Assembly (NCBI GenBank): GCA_023525975.1
Contig: CM042038.1
Coordinates: forward strand, 5,829,272 to 5,893,271
Direction: 5' to 3'
DNA length: 64,000 bases
From: Smallanthus sonchifolius
Taxonomy: Eukaryota > Streptophyta > Magnoliopsida > Asterales > Asteraceae
Numbering within the stretch: position 1 is the first letter of the stretch; each line of letters starts with the position of its first letter. Shown piece after piece: positions 11,037 to 22,047 of this stretch. Both the position numbers and the translations under genes were made by a program. The notes under the pieces are model-generated. The model was not told the origin of the DNA and ran no database searches. It saw only the letters and a program-made list of their open reading frames with translations.

Positions 11037-12293
11037 TACATAAAATAACAAGTTTTTATGTAATAATACACTTTATTTTTCTGTTTTAACTTGGTCATAA
11101 CAAAATATTTGTTTGCATGCAAGAATCTAACATTATTCATCATCATTTTGCAAGATATGAACACATAAACACACATTCATTCACATGACTACATGCATGC
11201 ATATATAAATACTAAAACCCTTTTATAAAAACCCTTATTTGCTGAATTTTAATGGTTCATAAAAAGTCTTTTAGTTGGTGATGAACAACTCTTGCAAGGA
11301 TCACTATTTTTATCAAAGAAAAAGAAAGAAGCAAAGAAATATGAGGTTCATACCTCTTGAACTAAATCAAGGGAGATACTAGTGAAATGCAAGTTGATGG
11401 ATGGTTTTGTTGAGTATTTGGCTCCACACTCTTGAATCTTCAAGAAAATGCTCCAAGAACACCAAAAACTCAAGAACACTTAGAGAAAAGATGATAGAAA
11501 GGTGTGGGATTGAAGTGAAGATTGAAGGGGTATTTATAGGTGGGGTGAGGGATGAATTCAGCCAAGAGAGGAGAGAGGAGAGAGGATTTGACATCTTCCA
11601 TTCAAATTTCATGCAAGTTGAATGATCAAATTTGGTGGAGTGTAGTTTTGTACAAAGTGTGTAAGGAATCAAATGAGTGTGTTTAACACTTGATTAGGGT
11701 GTGGGACCCACTTTTTATGGCTGATTTTTGGGAGAGAGAAAAGATGCCATCTTTTATTTTATAAACCTCTACACACATGTAGGTGATCTTTTATAAAAAC
11801 TACAACACTTTTATAAAATGTTACCACTTTAAACATGGTTTTTCGTCAAAATAAAAATATATAAAATACCCACTAATTATTTGCTATCATAATTAGTGAA
11901 AATAATAATTTTTGCTAACAGTTCATTTTAACTCATCCGGTACGCGATTGTACCGGGTAAAACGCAACGAAAATCGTCGAAAGCGGTATTTAACACATTG
12001 CACATAAATTTCACACATAATCCACTAATATAAACCAGTTTATATAATTTTCATCAAAACTGATATTTTTATGGTTAACCGGGTCGTCACCAACGTTAAA
12101 TACGGGCATTTTACCGATACGCGGTATCGAAATTTCTGAAATTTCACGAAATGCAAACCTATGCATACGAAGGGCTTTGCTAGACTTTATAATAACCTAA
12201 TTAACTGAAATTAAGTCTAAGACACACACAATTAAATTGCAAACGCGTTCTAAGGTTTAACGGTAAATAACCTGAAAATTGCCGGATGTCACA
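11037..12293 (-). mobile_element. Older LTR, promoter half
   Basis: Read on the minus strand it begins TGTGACATCCGG at 12293, runs through about 750 bp of non-coding sequence and reaches a TATA box TATAAATA (11531-11538) followed by a pyrimidine-rich leader. That is the layout of U3 followed by R. It is interrupted at 11036 by the young Athila-like element and resumes at 1135 leftwards. The plus/minus ORFs near 11379-11672 overlap each other in the leader and are not convincing genes. Family not recognised. Confidence 0.6.
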
Positions 12294-14473
12294 CATACAC
12301 CTCGACGACATCATCCCTAACCTCCCTCAACGGCTTGTTAAGCCAAATCGTACCCGCATTTGCTCAATCGAAACAACGACCGCCGACTCCAAGTCAAGAC
12401 CCAATCTCCCTCAAATCGACACCAAATCAGGTAATTCTTAGGTCCATAACGATCGATTTCGTGAAAGGATCAAAAGCCCTCTGTTTAATTTCATAAACAG
12501 AGGGTGATTCGATCCAATTTTTGGGGATTTGAAAGCTAGGGTTCATACGTATTAGGGCCGGTTTCGGGATTCTCTTTATGAAATTCCTTTTCCGGATAGT
12601 TAATCAGCGAGGCCGTAGCCGGGTGGTTAAGTCGTGAGTGCGAGGACTTGGGCGACCCGGGTTCGAATCCGGGCAACCCAAGTTTTGTGTTTTTATTTTT
12701 TTTAGGCTTTTAAAATAGTTTTAAAAATTCACAATTATTTTTATAAAATCAGTTACATTTTTATAAACTCATAACTGATTTCTATTTATACTTTTGTTTC
12801 CAGAAAACATTTTAATTAATTAAAAACTTAGTTAAACTTATTAAATCTTTAAGGATTCTTTATAAAACTTATAAAATGACTTCAACTTATGTTATAGAAT
12901 TTGAAACCCACTTTATTATTTACTTCATATGAAAAATAAAACCTTTTGAGATAAGTTTTAATATTATTCATAAACTTATTAATCAAAAGTTTATATAAAT
13001 GTTATAAAATCCGGAAATCTAAAAAAATATAATAATATATATATACTTTTACTTTCAAAATCAGAAATTTATATACACTTTTAGGAAATGTAATTAATTA
13101 AGGCAAATACATTTTCTTGTTTAAAAAGGAAAACTAGAATACTCATAAACTTGAAAACTTTATAAAATATAAACTTATCATTATGAACTTATAAAAACTT
13201 TAAAAACAATCTTTCATAAAGCATAAACTTAATGTTATGAACGTATAAAATGTGGGGCAAATATTTAGAAAATTTTAATGTTGATAAGATATTTACACCC
13301 TATTTTTACACTTAAACACTTTAAATGGTTTTGTAAATCATTTTTAGATAAAGTATTTTATTTTCAAGACAAAACTTTTAAATAGTTGTTATTCATACTT
13401 AGTAACTATTTAATTAAAATAATCCCTCGTTAATCCTTAATGATAAATTTTAGATAATTATTATTTTACATAATTATTAATTTTTTATGAACAATTACTT
13501 ATTAACCTAAATACTTATCTAAACCTTACTTAAATTATATGAAACTAGTTAAATCATGGTTAACTAAAACTTACTATCATTTGAACTTTATTCTCGTTTT
13601 CCCACTTGGAACCCTAGTCAATCCTAATTCTTAAAATCCTTGTCCTAGGATTTCTATAATCAAATCTTAAACTTTAGACTTGTCATTTAGGCTTATTGTG
13701 AGGATATCTTTCCTCGAAGCTTCCACTACATTAAACCCTTGTTGAATACTCTTACCTCCTTCACAAAGTGAGTATACTTAGCCCCTTTTTCCTTTTTATA
13801 CTTTTGGGGTGAAACATGTTCCAAAAACTTTAAACTTATACAATTCTTGTACAACTATGACTAGATGTTTATTCTTATGTTAAACTTGAGACTTGTATGC
13901 TTATATTAAACTTAAAATTAGCACATTCATTAACTTTGATCAAGCCTATAGTAACAATAATAGATCTATTGCATTTGACCAATCCACCTTGATTGATTGA
14001 CCCCTTCGGGGGGGAGCCCTTGGTGATTGTTACTGAATTAAACTTTAAACTTGAGACTTATAAGGGTAACCTGCGGGTTATGCCTAAACTTGGTTGGAGG
14101 GTTGAAGTGCACAATGTTTAAGATACTTGTTTCTCATACTTACATTATAGAATGCATATATCATAGTGAATTGTAACTATTTTCAAATACTTGTTAAACT
14201 GTGTTAAAACCTTTGTATCCCACCAACTATTTTGTAGTTGACAGATTCTTTCACATGTTTCAGGTTCTACATCATGAGACTTATTCGTGATCACATAGGA
14301 CGCTTTGGACCTAGACTACGTATTAAATAAATGTTGTATACTTGTTATTTCCTTTGTATTGAACCTTTGAATCTATTTATTAATGAAATATTGAAACTTT
14401 AATAGTCAACCTTGTGCTATTGAACAACCGCGTCCGCCCCGACGTATAATCCGCCGTCGGTTGGGGTGTGACA
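12294..14473 (+). mobile_element. LTR-like fragment ending GGTTGGGGTGTGACA
   Basis: Non-coding, AT-rich 2.2 kb bounded by an inverted octamer, TGTCACAC at 12287-12294 and GTGTGACA at 14466-14473. The right end reads GTCGGTTGGGGTGTGACA, a typical LTR terminus in Asteraceae repeats (recalled, not searched). It stops inside the C-terminal coding region of a non-LTR element. No 5-bp target duplication matches across the two ends, so it is a single truncated LTR or a rearranged piece rather than a clean solo LTR. Confidence 0.5.
12616..12670 (+). repeat. tRNA-like box A/box B (SINE-like) segment
   Basis: Box A TAGCCGGGTGG (12616-12626) and box B GGTTCGAATCC (12660-12670) are 33 bp apart and followed by a T-rich tail. 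The T-arm (CCCGG/CCGGG) is perfect, but the seven bases before box A (GAGGCCG) do not pair with those after the T-arm (CAACCCA). This is therefore a tRNA-derived SINE head or relic, not a tRNA gene. Confidence 0.5.
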
Positions 14474-14743
14474 CATGCTGCTTTAAAGGCGGAATCATGC
14501 AATGTTGCTAAACACGAGAAAGCTTGTTTAGAGAACCAACACGTGTTTATCCCTTTTGCTTTTGATACTTTTGGGTTCCTAGCACCGGAGGCATTGGAAT
14601 TCCTAAACAGGGTTCAACGAGTCATGCATAGTAATATTTCGGCCCCTAAGACCCAAAGCTTTGTTTTTAGTAAGATCGGTTTTGCTATTCAAAAGGGGGT
14701 TGCAGCGCAACTTGTTGCCCGTTTACCTGCCACTTTATTGTAA
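14474..14743 (+). pseudogene. C-terminal fragment of an R2-type non-LTR retrotransposon protein (copy 1)
   Basis: About 89 codons ending at TAA 14741-14743. They align by eye to the end of the neighbouring longer copy: shared words include KAES, FAFDTFG, LAPEA, RVQRVMHSN and QLVARLP. The upstream part is missing where the LTR-like fragment ends at 14473. The last 90 residues lie after the endonuclease motif in copy 2, so no catalytic residue survives here. About 31 bp of 3' flank separate it from copy 2. Confidence 0.8.
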
Positions 14744-14774
14744 TCGTCGTTCTTTTCAATTGAAATATTTTTTA

Positions 14775-16751
14775 TCAATTTGGAGAAGATTGGTCTCCAA
14801 AGTAGCCATGAAGAAAGTTGGGAAAGAAGCTGTTAAGTACTTGGGGGACTATCAATTTGGGGTGGGGGTCCCCAATGGGGCGGAGGCGGTGCTGCACAGC
14901 GCTAATAGGTTCCTTAATTCTTTTCATTCAGATGGCTCGCTAGCCATGCTTACGGTTGATTTTTCCAACGCTTTCAACTTAGTTGACCGTTCGGTTTTGC
15001 TTCGCGAGGTCCATCGACAATGCCCCTCCATATTCCCGTGGGTTCAATTTCTGTTTGCCTAGCCTGCTAGGCTATACGTGGGGAATGACCGCATCGGGGC
15101 ATTCACGGGGGTCCAGCAGGGGGATCCCTTCGGACCTTTGCTTTTTGCCCTAACCTTACACCCCTTGTTGCTTCAGATGCAGGAAAACTGTAAACTCCCC
15201 TTCCATGCTTGGTACTTGGATGACGGGACGGTTATCGGGGACGCTGTTCAGGTTGCTAAAGCTCTTGACATCATCGGTTCGGAGGGTCCAGCCTTGGGGC
15301 TACGGCTTAATATTAGAAAAACTTAAGTATTTTGGCCGACATGCAACGGGGTGAAGGTCCGGCCAGGGCTTTTCCCCAGTGGGATTGGGAGGCCGGAGAG
15401 AGGTGTCAAAATGCTAGGAGGGGCAGTCAGCTGTGATGCCAGTTTTATTAGTGGTATAACGGCTAAGAGGGCAACGCGAGTTGTTGACATCATGGGACAC
15501 CTTCCCTTGTTGCGGGATCCTCAAAGCGAACTCCTCTTGCTTAGATCTTGTATGGGGGTTGCAAAGTTGCTATTTGGTTTGCGAACTTGCCAACCCCCCT
15601 TTGTGGATGACGCGGTTTCATGTTTTGATAAAGGTCTTCGAGAGGCAATAGAAGACACTGTCGTATGTGGGGGCCCTTTTTTTGGTGAACTCCAGTGGCG
15701 GATCGCGACCTTGCCAATGCGGCTTGGTGGGTTGGGCCTTCTGTCGGCCCGGGATGTGGCTGCCTATGCCTTTGTGGCTTCCAGGTCTCAATCTTGGGAG
15801 TTGCAGGACCACATCTTACGCAACAGTGGGGTTGCTACCACTGACCCGGATTATGCCAGCGCCTTGGATCGATTGCATGAATCTCTCCCTGATTTTGATC
15901 TCGGCGGTTTCTCTAACAAGGACACCGCCCCCAAAAAACCACAGAAAACTTTGGCGAATGCCCTTTGTTGTCGAATCGCACAAAGTTTGGGAGAAGATTT
16001 CCATTTGTCCCCCCGCCAGAAAGCCGTCATTGAATGCTTACAGAGGCCTCACGCTCAGGATTTCTTAACTGTTATTCCTATTGAAGGTCTGGGTCAACGT
16101 ATGTCAGTGGTGGAGTACCGGTCAATCCTAAAGTACCGTCTGATGATCCCCATGTTCCCGAATGATGAAACTTGCCCAGTCTGCCGTAAAGCATGCCTGG
16201 ATAAATACGGGGATCATGCGTTACACTGTAGAGAGCTGTCGGGGTTTAAGTATCGCCATGACTTTGTTCGAGACGCGTTAATGGATATTCTCAGACGAGC
16301 AGGGATCTCGGCAAAGAAAGAGGCACCGGTTAATTTTCTTACGGACCCGGCAGAAGGGAGGTCCACCATACGCCCGGCGGACGTGCTAGTTTTTGGTTGG
16401 GAGGGCGGGAAACATGCTTGTGTCGATCTCACAGGTGTATCCCCCCTAGCTGGGTTGCGGGAAAATGGGTTTGTGGCGGGGCAAGCGGTTATGAAAGCAG
16501 AGTCAAAGAAGGTGGAAAAGCACGCGAAATCTTGTGAGGATAATCAACATGCCTTTGTCCCCCTGGCGTTTGACACGTTCGGCTCCTTGGCGCCGGAGGC
16601 GGTTCGGTTCTTGGCTAGAGTTCAGCGTGTGGTCCACAGCAACTTTACGACTCCTCAGGGGCGAGGCTTTGTTTTTAGTAGATTAGGGTTTTCCATTCAG
16701 AAGGGGATGTCGGCGCAGTTTGTTGCCCGTCTACCTGCTATCCTTATGTAA
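14775..16751 (+). pseudogene. 5'-truncated RT-endonuclease of an R2-type non-LTR retrotransposon (copy 2)
   Basis: One frame of about 658 codons broken only by two stops, TAG at 15060-15062 (context FLFA*PARLY, CAG expected) and TAA at 15324-15326 (KT*VFWP, GAA expected). It starts inside the RT domain at IWRRLVSKVA. RT motifs seen: VDFSNAFN, GVQQGDPFGPLLFA and the active site YLDD (15213-15224). The C-terminus carries CPVC-x10-H-x3-C (16173-16229), then RPAD-x14-D (16371-16427), matching the CCHC plus RPD-x12-14-D/E layout of restriction-like endonucleases in R2-clade elements (known family feature). G+C is visibly higher than in flanking DNA. Truncation at the 5' end fits target-primed reverse transcription. 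It could be a domesticated lineage elsewhere in the genome, but this copy is dead. Confidence 0.8.
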
Positions 16752-16778
16752 TTTGCCTTGTTAATTGGATTGAAACAA

Positions 16779-16859
16779 CACATAAAATCCAGAATACAGC
16801 CAATACACCACTAGCGGAGCCACCGTCCCCAAAAACTCATCCGACATATTAAGCTCCAT
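16779..16859 (-). pseudogene. Beheaded sphingoid-base C4-hydroxylase (SBH-like), first 27 codons
   Basis: Minus-strand ATG at 16857-16859 opens a frame with the words SDEFLGTVAPLVVYWLYSG, which I recognise as the N-terminus of plant SBH1/2, endoplasmic-reticulum di-iron hydroxylases that add the C4 hydroxyl of phytosphingosine. Homology ends after YV at 16779. The next codons read into the 3' end of the non-LTR element. None of the catalytic His boxes remain. Upstream, 16860-17225 looks like a plant leader (CT-rich, aaaccctaa motif) and may be the old 5' UTR with an intron. The rest of the gene is not seen to the left within the window. Confidence 0.65.
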
Positions 16860-19116
16860 AAATTTTAACATTCCAATACTAAATAGAAACGAAATCAGTT
16901 CTGCGATTGTAGATATGACGATTATTTTGAAACCCTAACCTGAACAACAACGTGAAATCATGAAAGGTGAAATTGAGATGAGACAATTGGAGCTTTTTAG
17001 GGTTTCAACGACGAGTATCTCCAGAAGAAACGAGGTGATTGGTGGTTGAAAACGACGATAGGTTCGAAAGGCAAAACTAACGAAGAAGTCGCTGCTTTCA
17101 ATGCGAAATCTGTGCGTATTGTGGAATAGGGTGGTGACGTTGGAGACGTGGAGTGATGTGATTGGTTGGAGGAGGAAGTTTTGGTTCATGTGTATTGCAT
17201 TGTCGTCACTTTTGACCAAGGACATTGACGTTTAGCTAAATTGCGCCAAAGAAAAAAAAACATCATTCTACTTTTTTTTTTTGAATTCTACTAAACAGGA
17301 ACAATACGATGAGATCTCTAATAGATCTAAATGTACCATAAACGTCTTCTACACGTATCTTAGCATTATAACGCAAACAAAGATGTTGAATAATGGTGTT
17401 GGGGAAGATTCAATTCAGAACACTAAATATTACGAGAACATGAAAAACAAAATGAATCCTTTATTTTTTTCAATCTTAAAAATGTTTTGAAATATAAGAA
17501 ATGATAAAAAATCAATGTTTATTCATCTCTCAAGAAATTTATAAAAAAAATATGAACAAACCTACACATGTGTAATTAATGTGTAGGATGTATAGGTTAT
17601 TTTACCTACACATAATTTACACATATGTAGGTAAACTTTTAAATGTATAAAAACATATTCAAAAAATTGTTTAATGGGTTTTTATGTATATAAACATACA
17701 TATTTATATGTATGAAGTACAAATTTTTAAAAATATAAATCATAAATCAAGAAATTAAACGATTTAAGTTTGTTCTTTTTGTTCTCACAGTAATTTAGTG
17801 TTCTGTAATGAACCTCTCCCGTGTTACTGTTGTAAATGAAGACTAAAAAAGAACTTTGGCACGATATGTTTGGTTACGTGCCGTTTGATCTACCCTTAAT
17901 TATTTTATGCAACACATGTATATCTTCATGTAAAACTACCAATGCCTTCTAGCGTGAAGAAAAAAATATTATAAGATTCACAAATGTGTCGTGTGATATT
18001 TATTAAGCATACACGGTTGTTGAGGTTAAAATCAACAACCAATAGCCGGGGGGAGCGGCTATTTGAGAATTATTGATGATTTGGAATGTGTGGGGGGCTT
18101 AAGGTAAGAATTATTAGGTCATCAGTAATACGCTTGATTCTTAATGTTACTGGGTTACATTGGGTACGGGGGGGGGGGGGGGGGGGGAGGCGGCTATTTG
18201 AGAATGATTGGTGATTTGGAATGTGTGGGGGCTTAAGGTAAGAATTATTAGGTCATCGGTAATACGCTTGATTCTTAAAGTTACTGGGTTACATTGGGTA
18301 ATAGACTAATGGGTTTGTACTTTATAATGGATTGATATTTATTAATTTATTTACATGTAAACATTTGTAAATAAAAAAAAATTGAACTGTTTTTTTTATG
18401 TTATTGACAAATAAAAATTGTAGTTGCCTTCGAAAAGGAATCATGGGTGTCAGATGACCACCCACTATGGTGCGTCCGCCCATGGATACTTCATGACCAA
18501 GGTCCAAGAACCTACTCACCGCAAAGGTTGAAAGATGTTTTCAACATCAAGTGACCTACCCTTGATTTCATAGCATGCCACTTTTAAAAACTTTCAAAAC
18601 ATATAAATAAGCAAGTCCCAAAATGTTTTATGTTTAATTAAAACAATACATTATAACTCCTAATGAACCTGATAGCACAATACCAGGATTGATATTTGAT
18701 GGTTGGTGTTTAATAAATTACGCTTTATATAGGGATATATAAGTGTCGGTTAAAGGAAACCATATTAAGTGATACCACTATTTTGAAAATGAAGAAAGAA
18801 TATGCTATTTTTCACCGAAATGTTGTGAACTTTCTATGCATACATTGAAGATCTTCTAAAAAACCATACTGTAACAAGAAAAATAGATAATATGAACAAA
18901 ATTTCTTGTAACATGAAAAAGTCCTAATTTGGAAACTTAAAATTCCAATTTTGAGGCCAACAAAAACTTACATACTGCACATTAAGTTGTTGGGATGCAT
19001 AACCACAAACTTTGTTAGTAATCCATGCAATGTATTTTTTTGTAACTAATTAAATCAAAATGCCTTCATTAAACCAATACTTTGTTGTTAATATATGAGG
19101 CAAAATGAGCATAAGC
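16860..19116. other. Intergenic, former SBH-like promoter and tandem G-rich repeat
   Basis: No supported gene. 16860-17225 has leader-like composition for the minus-strand SBH remnant. 18055-18300 holds two copies of a 135-bp unit separated by a run of 20 G (see repeat entry). The rest is AT-rich. A 198-bp ORF at 18322-18519 (minus) shows no recognisable domain. Confidence 0.5.
18055..18300. repeat. Two-copy 135-bp tandem repeat with a G20 run
   Basis: Unit starts gcggctatttgagaat at 18055 and again at 18190, with only a few substitutions. The junction has 20 consecutive G (18168-18187), a likely G-quadruplex former and a plausible slippage or assembly hotspot. Confidence 0.85.
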
Positions 19117-21924
19117 TTACACTCCAACTTCAGTTCCTGGAACTCTCTTGAAAAAGCTGAGGTTTGATTGCTTGGTCTTTTTAACGGCAACTACAAAAAA
19201 AAATGATAGTTTTAGAGTTGGTGCTGCTACACCTCGCTATGTTGTTTGACCAAATGAGTGGGTTGGATAACGAATCAAATCATATAAACTTTACACGTTC
19301 AAAATGGGTCAGGCCGTTTGACCTGCAAACACTTTAAAAGGATAATTGCATAAAATAGTAGTGTACATTAACACTATTACCAATAATAGCAACGTCTTCT
19401 GAAATTATAAGAAATAGCAACATACTTCTATTTTCCAACAACTTATAGCAACTTATTTTCATTTTTATTAATAATATCAATGTAACTTACTCAGATTGAT
19501 AAAGAAAAGAAGTATGTTGCTAGTTTTGATAATTTTCAAAATACGTTGAGATTATTGTAAAAGTGTTAAGTTTGTTGCCATTGGCCATTTTGCACAATTA
19601 GCGCTTTAATAAATCCTTAATTATTGTATATGATTGCAAAACCTACATCTTTATAATGATAATCTAACTTGTAAAAAAGATTTAAGAAGTTGTAACTTTA
19701 TGCATAAAAAATACACTTTAGACAAATTTGACCCGTTCCCATTTCAGCTAATTTTTTTTTATGTTTTACCCGTATGTCCTTTTATAGATCAAACATCAAG
19801 CAAATCAACTCATTTGTTAATATATAGGTTGTAACTACCTTTATCCTTGTTTTGCTTATTGGATTCTACTACCATAGATTTCCATTCTTTGTATTTGTGG
19901 TTCTCTTGACGCTTACGTTTCTTGTAGGCTGAAAGCTGCAATACGTTACAGAAAAAAATAAATATTAGTTTCAACATTTTGGCATGACTTCTAAATGACC
20001 CTAAGAGCTTTCATGTGTTACGTAGAAACAAGAGTTAAATGATCCATCATGAATAGATATTATAGTTACAGTCGTGTCATTGAAACAGAATTTGATAGTT
20101 GCAGATTGCAAAAACTAAGCCCAGTAAAATGACACACTGTGGAAGTCATTTTTAGGTGTAGTAAAAACTGTCTGCATATGGTAAATATTCACTACACCTT
20201 GCAATCATGGCCCATTCTTTAAGAAATTGGTTGATTTGGATCATTTGATTTCGCTAAACGGCTTGATTTGTGTCTACTCAAATTATACAATGGGTCAAGC
20301 AGGTCACTTTTATAAGATTTGCTAACTTAGAACAGGTCCAATTGGACTGTAGTAACTATTCATCAAACGTATTTATTTAAGTACTACTAGATGGAAATAG
20401 TTTTTGAAGTCTACATTCAAAATGCAGCAATGAGAAATAAGGTAAACGAAAGTTATACATCTTTGCTTTCATCAGATGAATAACCACCATCCTCGGCTTG
20501 CCGTTTCTCAGGTAAGGCATCCAACAAACCTGCAAAATAAGATAAAGATTGTATAGAAATTTCATCTTGTCTGAATTCCTTCTACAAAAGTAATAACTTG
20601 TGCACAACATGAAAATAGTAACAAGTGAAAAGATTATGAGTTATAGTAAATGGAATTTAACTGTTTTAGTTACCTCTGTTCACTTTCACAGACTTCGGAT
20701 CCGTCTTTTCCTTAGACACTCCAAAAACATCATGACAAAGATCTTTCATGGAAGTAGATACCTGCATTGATTCACACGGTAAGATAACAGATTTCAATAT
20801 ACGTAAACTAATGTTTCAGTAGCATCTGGGGACGTTAAAGTCGCTTCTTACAGTAGAAAATTCATCTTCAGACGTGCCAGAAAGTTCAATCAACTTATTT
20901 TTGTCCACCTTGAGCTATGGAAGGAAACAAATCAGTGTCAAAGAAACAACTAAAACAATTAAACTAATAAACTTGTGTTTCTACTTTCTAAGTAATTGCA
21001 AAGTTCTACATGCCAAAAAAAAAGTCTGGCATACCTTATGCTTTTTAGCACACAAGTAAAACCCTGTGGCTGTAAACACAGGCCTTGTAAAGTCAGCACT
21101 AGCTCGACGGGAAGGAGGTAACGATGCAATAAACCGTTCTCTGTATCTGTAATTGAATCACATTTAGCAATGCAATATTCTCATATTGGTTATATGCAAT
21201 AACCAATAAACATTTAAACTTTAAATACATCAAGTTACAAACCAAAAACTATAAAAAATTAACTTACAGTGATAAGCCTTTTTTAACAAGAGGAATAAGC
21301 CTTACACATCCAAATTGAATAGCCAATTCCCTAATGTCAAGTGTATTCCTACAATTCATCACAAGAGGCAATCCAATGTGTAATCTACTTCAATTCCATA
21401 TGCAATTTAGGAAATAAAAAACACAGAGAGATATTAACATACTTGACACCGATTCCGTTCTGCATCACGTTGAAAGATCGAATGTAAGCCTTCTCGGACA
21501 TTCCACTTAACCTAATCGCAGTCTGGCGATCAAATAAAAGTTGCTTCCTACAGTAATTAGGGACGGATAATCACATTAATCAATTCACAAACATCTAACT
21601 ACGCATACATTGTATTAGCGACTGCGATTACACGAAATTAAAACATACATATTAGCAGCAATCTCGAGACAGATGATAGCTTTGCAAATCTCTCCCTACA
21701 GTTACCAAATGAAAACATTGGGGGAATTTAGGCCTAAAAATCAACTGATACGAATGAAATAAACTGCAATTGGAGAAAATATGTAACAGGAGTGAAGTGC
21801 TTACGATTCCGGCACTGGATGAATCGAATTGAAGATCGGACATGCGACGGAGCTCGGCGGCTTTACGGACGACTTGTTTCGGTTCAGAAAGTCCTAACTT
21901 CCTTGCAATATCCGGCAAATCCAT
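19117..21924 (-). CDS. ORC6: Origin recognition complex subunit 6
   Basis: Smallest subunit of the complex that marks replication origins in the nucleus. Ten exons (21805-21924, 21649-21695, 21443-21547, 21268-21348, 21035-21146, 20852-20914, 20674-20761, 20459-20529, 19839-19935, 19117-19190) with GT-AG borders sum to 858 bp, 285 aa, close to Arabidopsis ORC6. Every phase fits. Diagnostic words: MDLPDIARKLGL, CKAIICLEIA, FDRQTAIRLSGMSEKAY, ELAIQFGCVRLIP, SRRASADFTRPVF and FYLCAKKHKLKVDK. The first two thirds form the TFIIB/cyclin-like folds of Orc6; the last quarter is Lys/Glu-rich and disordered. The C-terminus has QSNLSFFKR, a PIP-box-like word one residue short of the consensus. A perfect E2F site lies about 115 bp upstream. 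The intron between exons 8 and 9 holds a dispersed repeat. Confidence 0.95.
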
Positions 21925-22039
21925 TTCCTGTGATGAAGAAACGATTCTGTAATTGTTATTGCGACTTGTGAGCGATGGAAGATGATATTGACGATCGACC
22001 ATGGCGGGAATGTCGAATCTGGTGTGTTTCTAGTTTTCG

Positions 22040-22047
22040 TTTGGCGC
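22040..22047 (+). promoter_or_regulatory. E2F binding site upstream of ORC6
   Basis: TTTGGCGC, a perfect match to the plant E2F/DP consensus TTTSSCGC, extended to TTTGGCGCC, 116 bp upstream of the ORC6 ATG. Plant ORC genes are known E2F targets at G1/S, so position and gene agree. Confidence 0.75.

Noticed and set aside
12609..12680. tRNA gene
   Set aside because: Box A, box B and T-arm are present, but the acceptor stem does not pair, so it is a SINE-like relic.
15618..16432. Minus-strand and alternative-frame ORFs in the retrotransposon
   Set aside because: Overlap the RT-endonuclease frame, which has the recognisable motifs.
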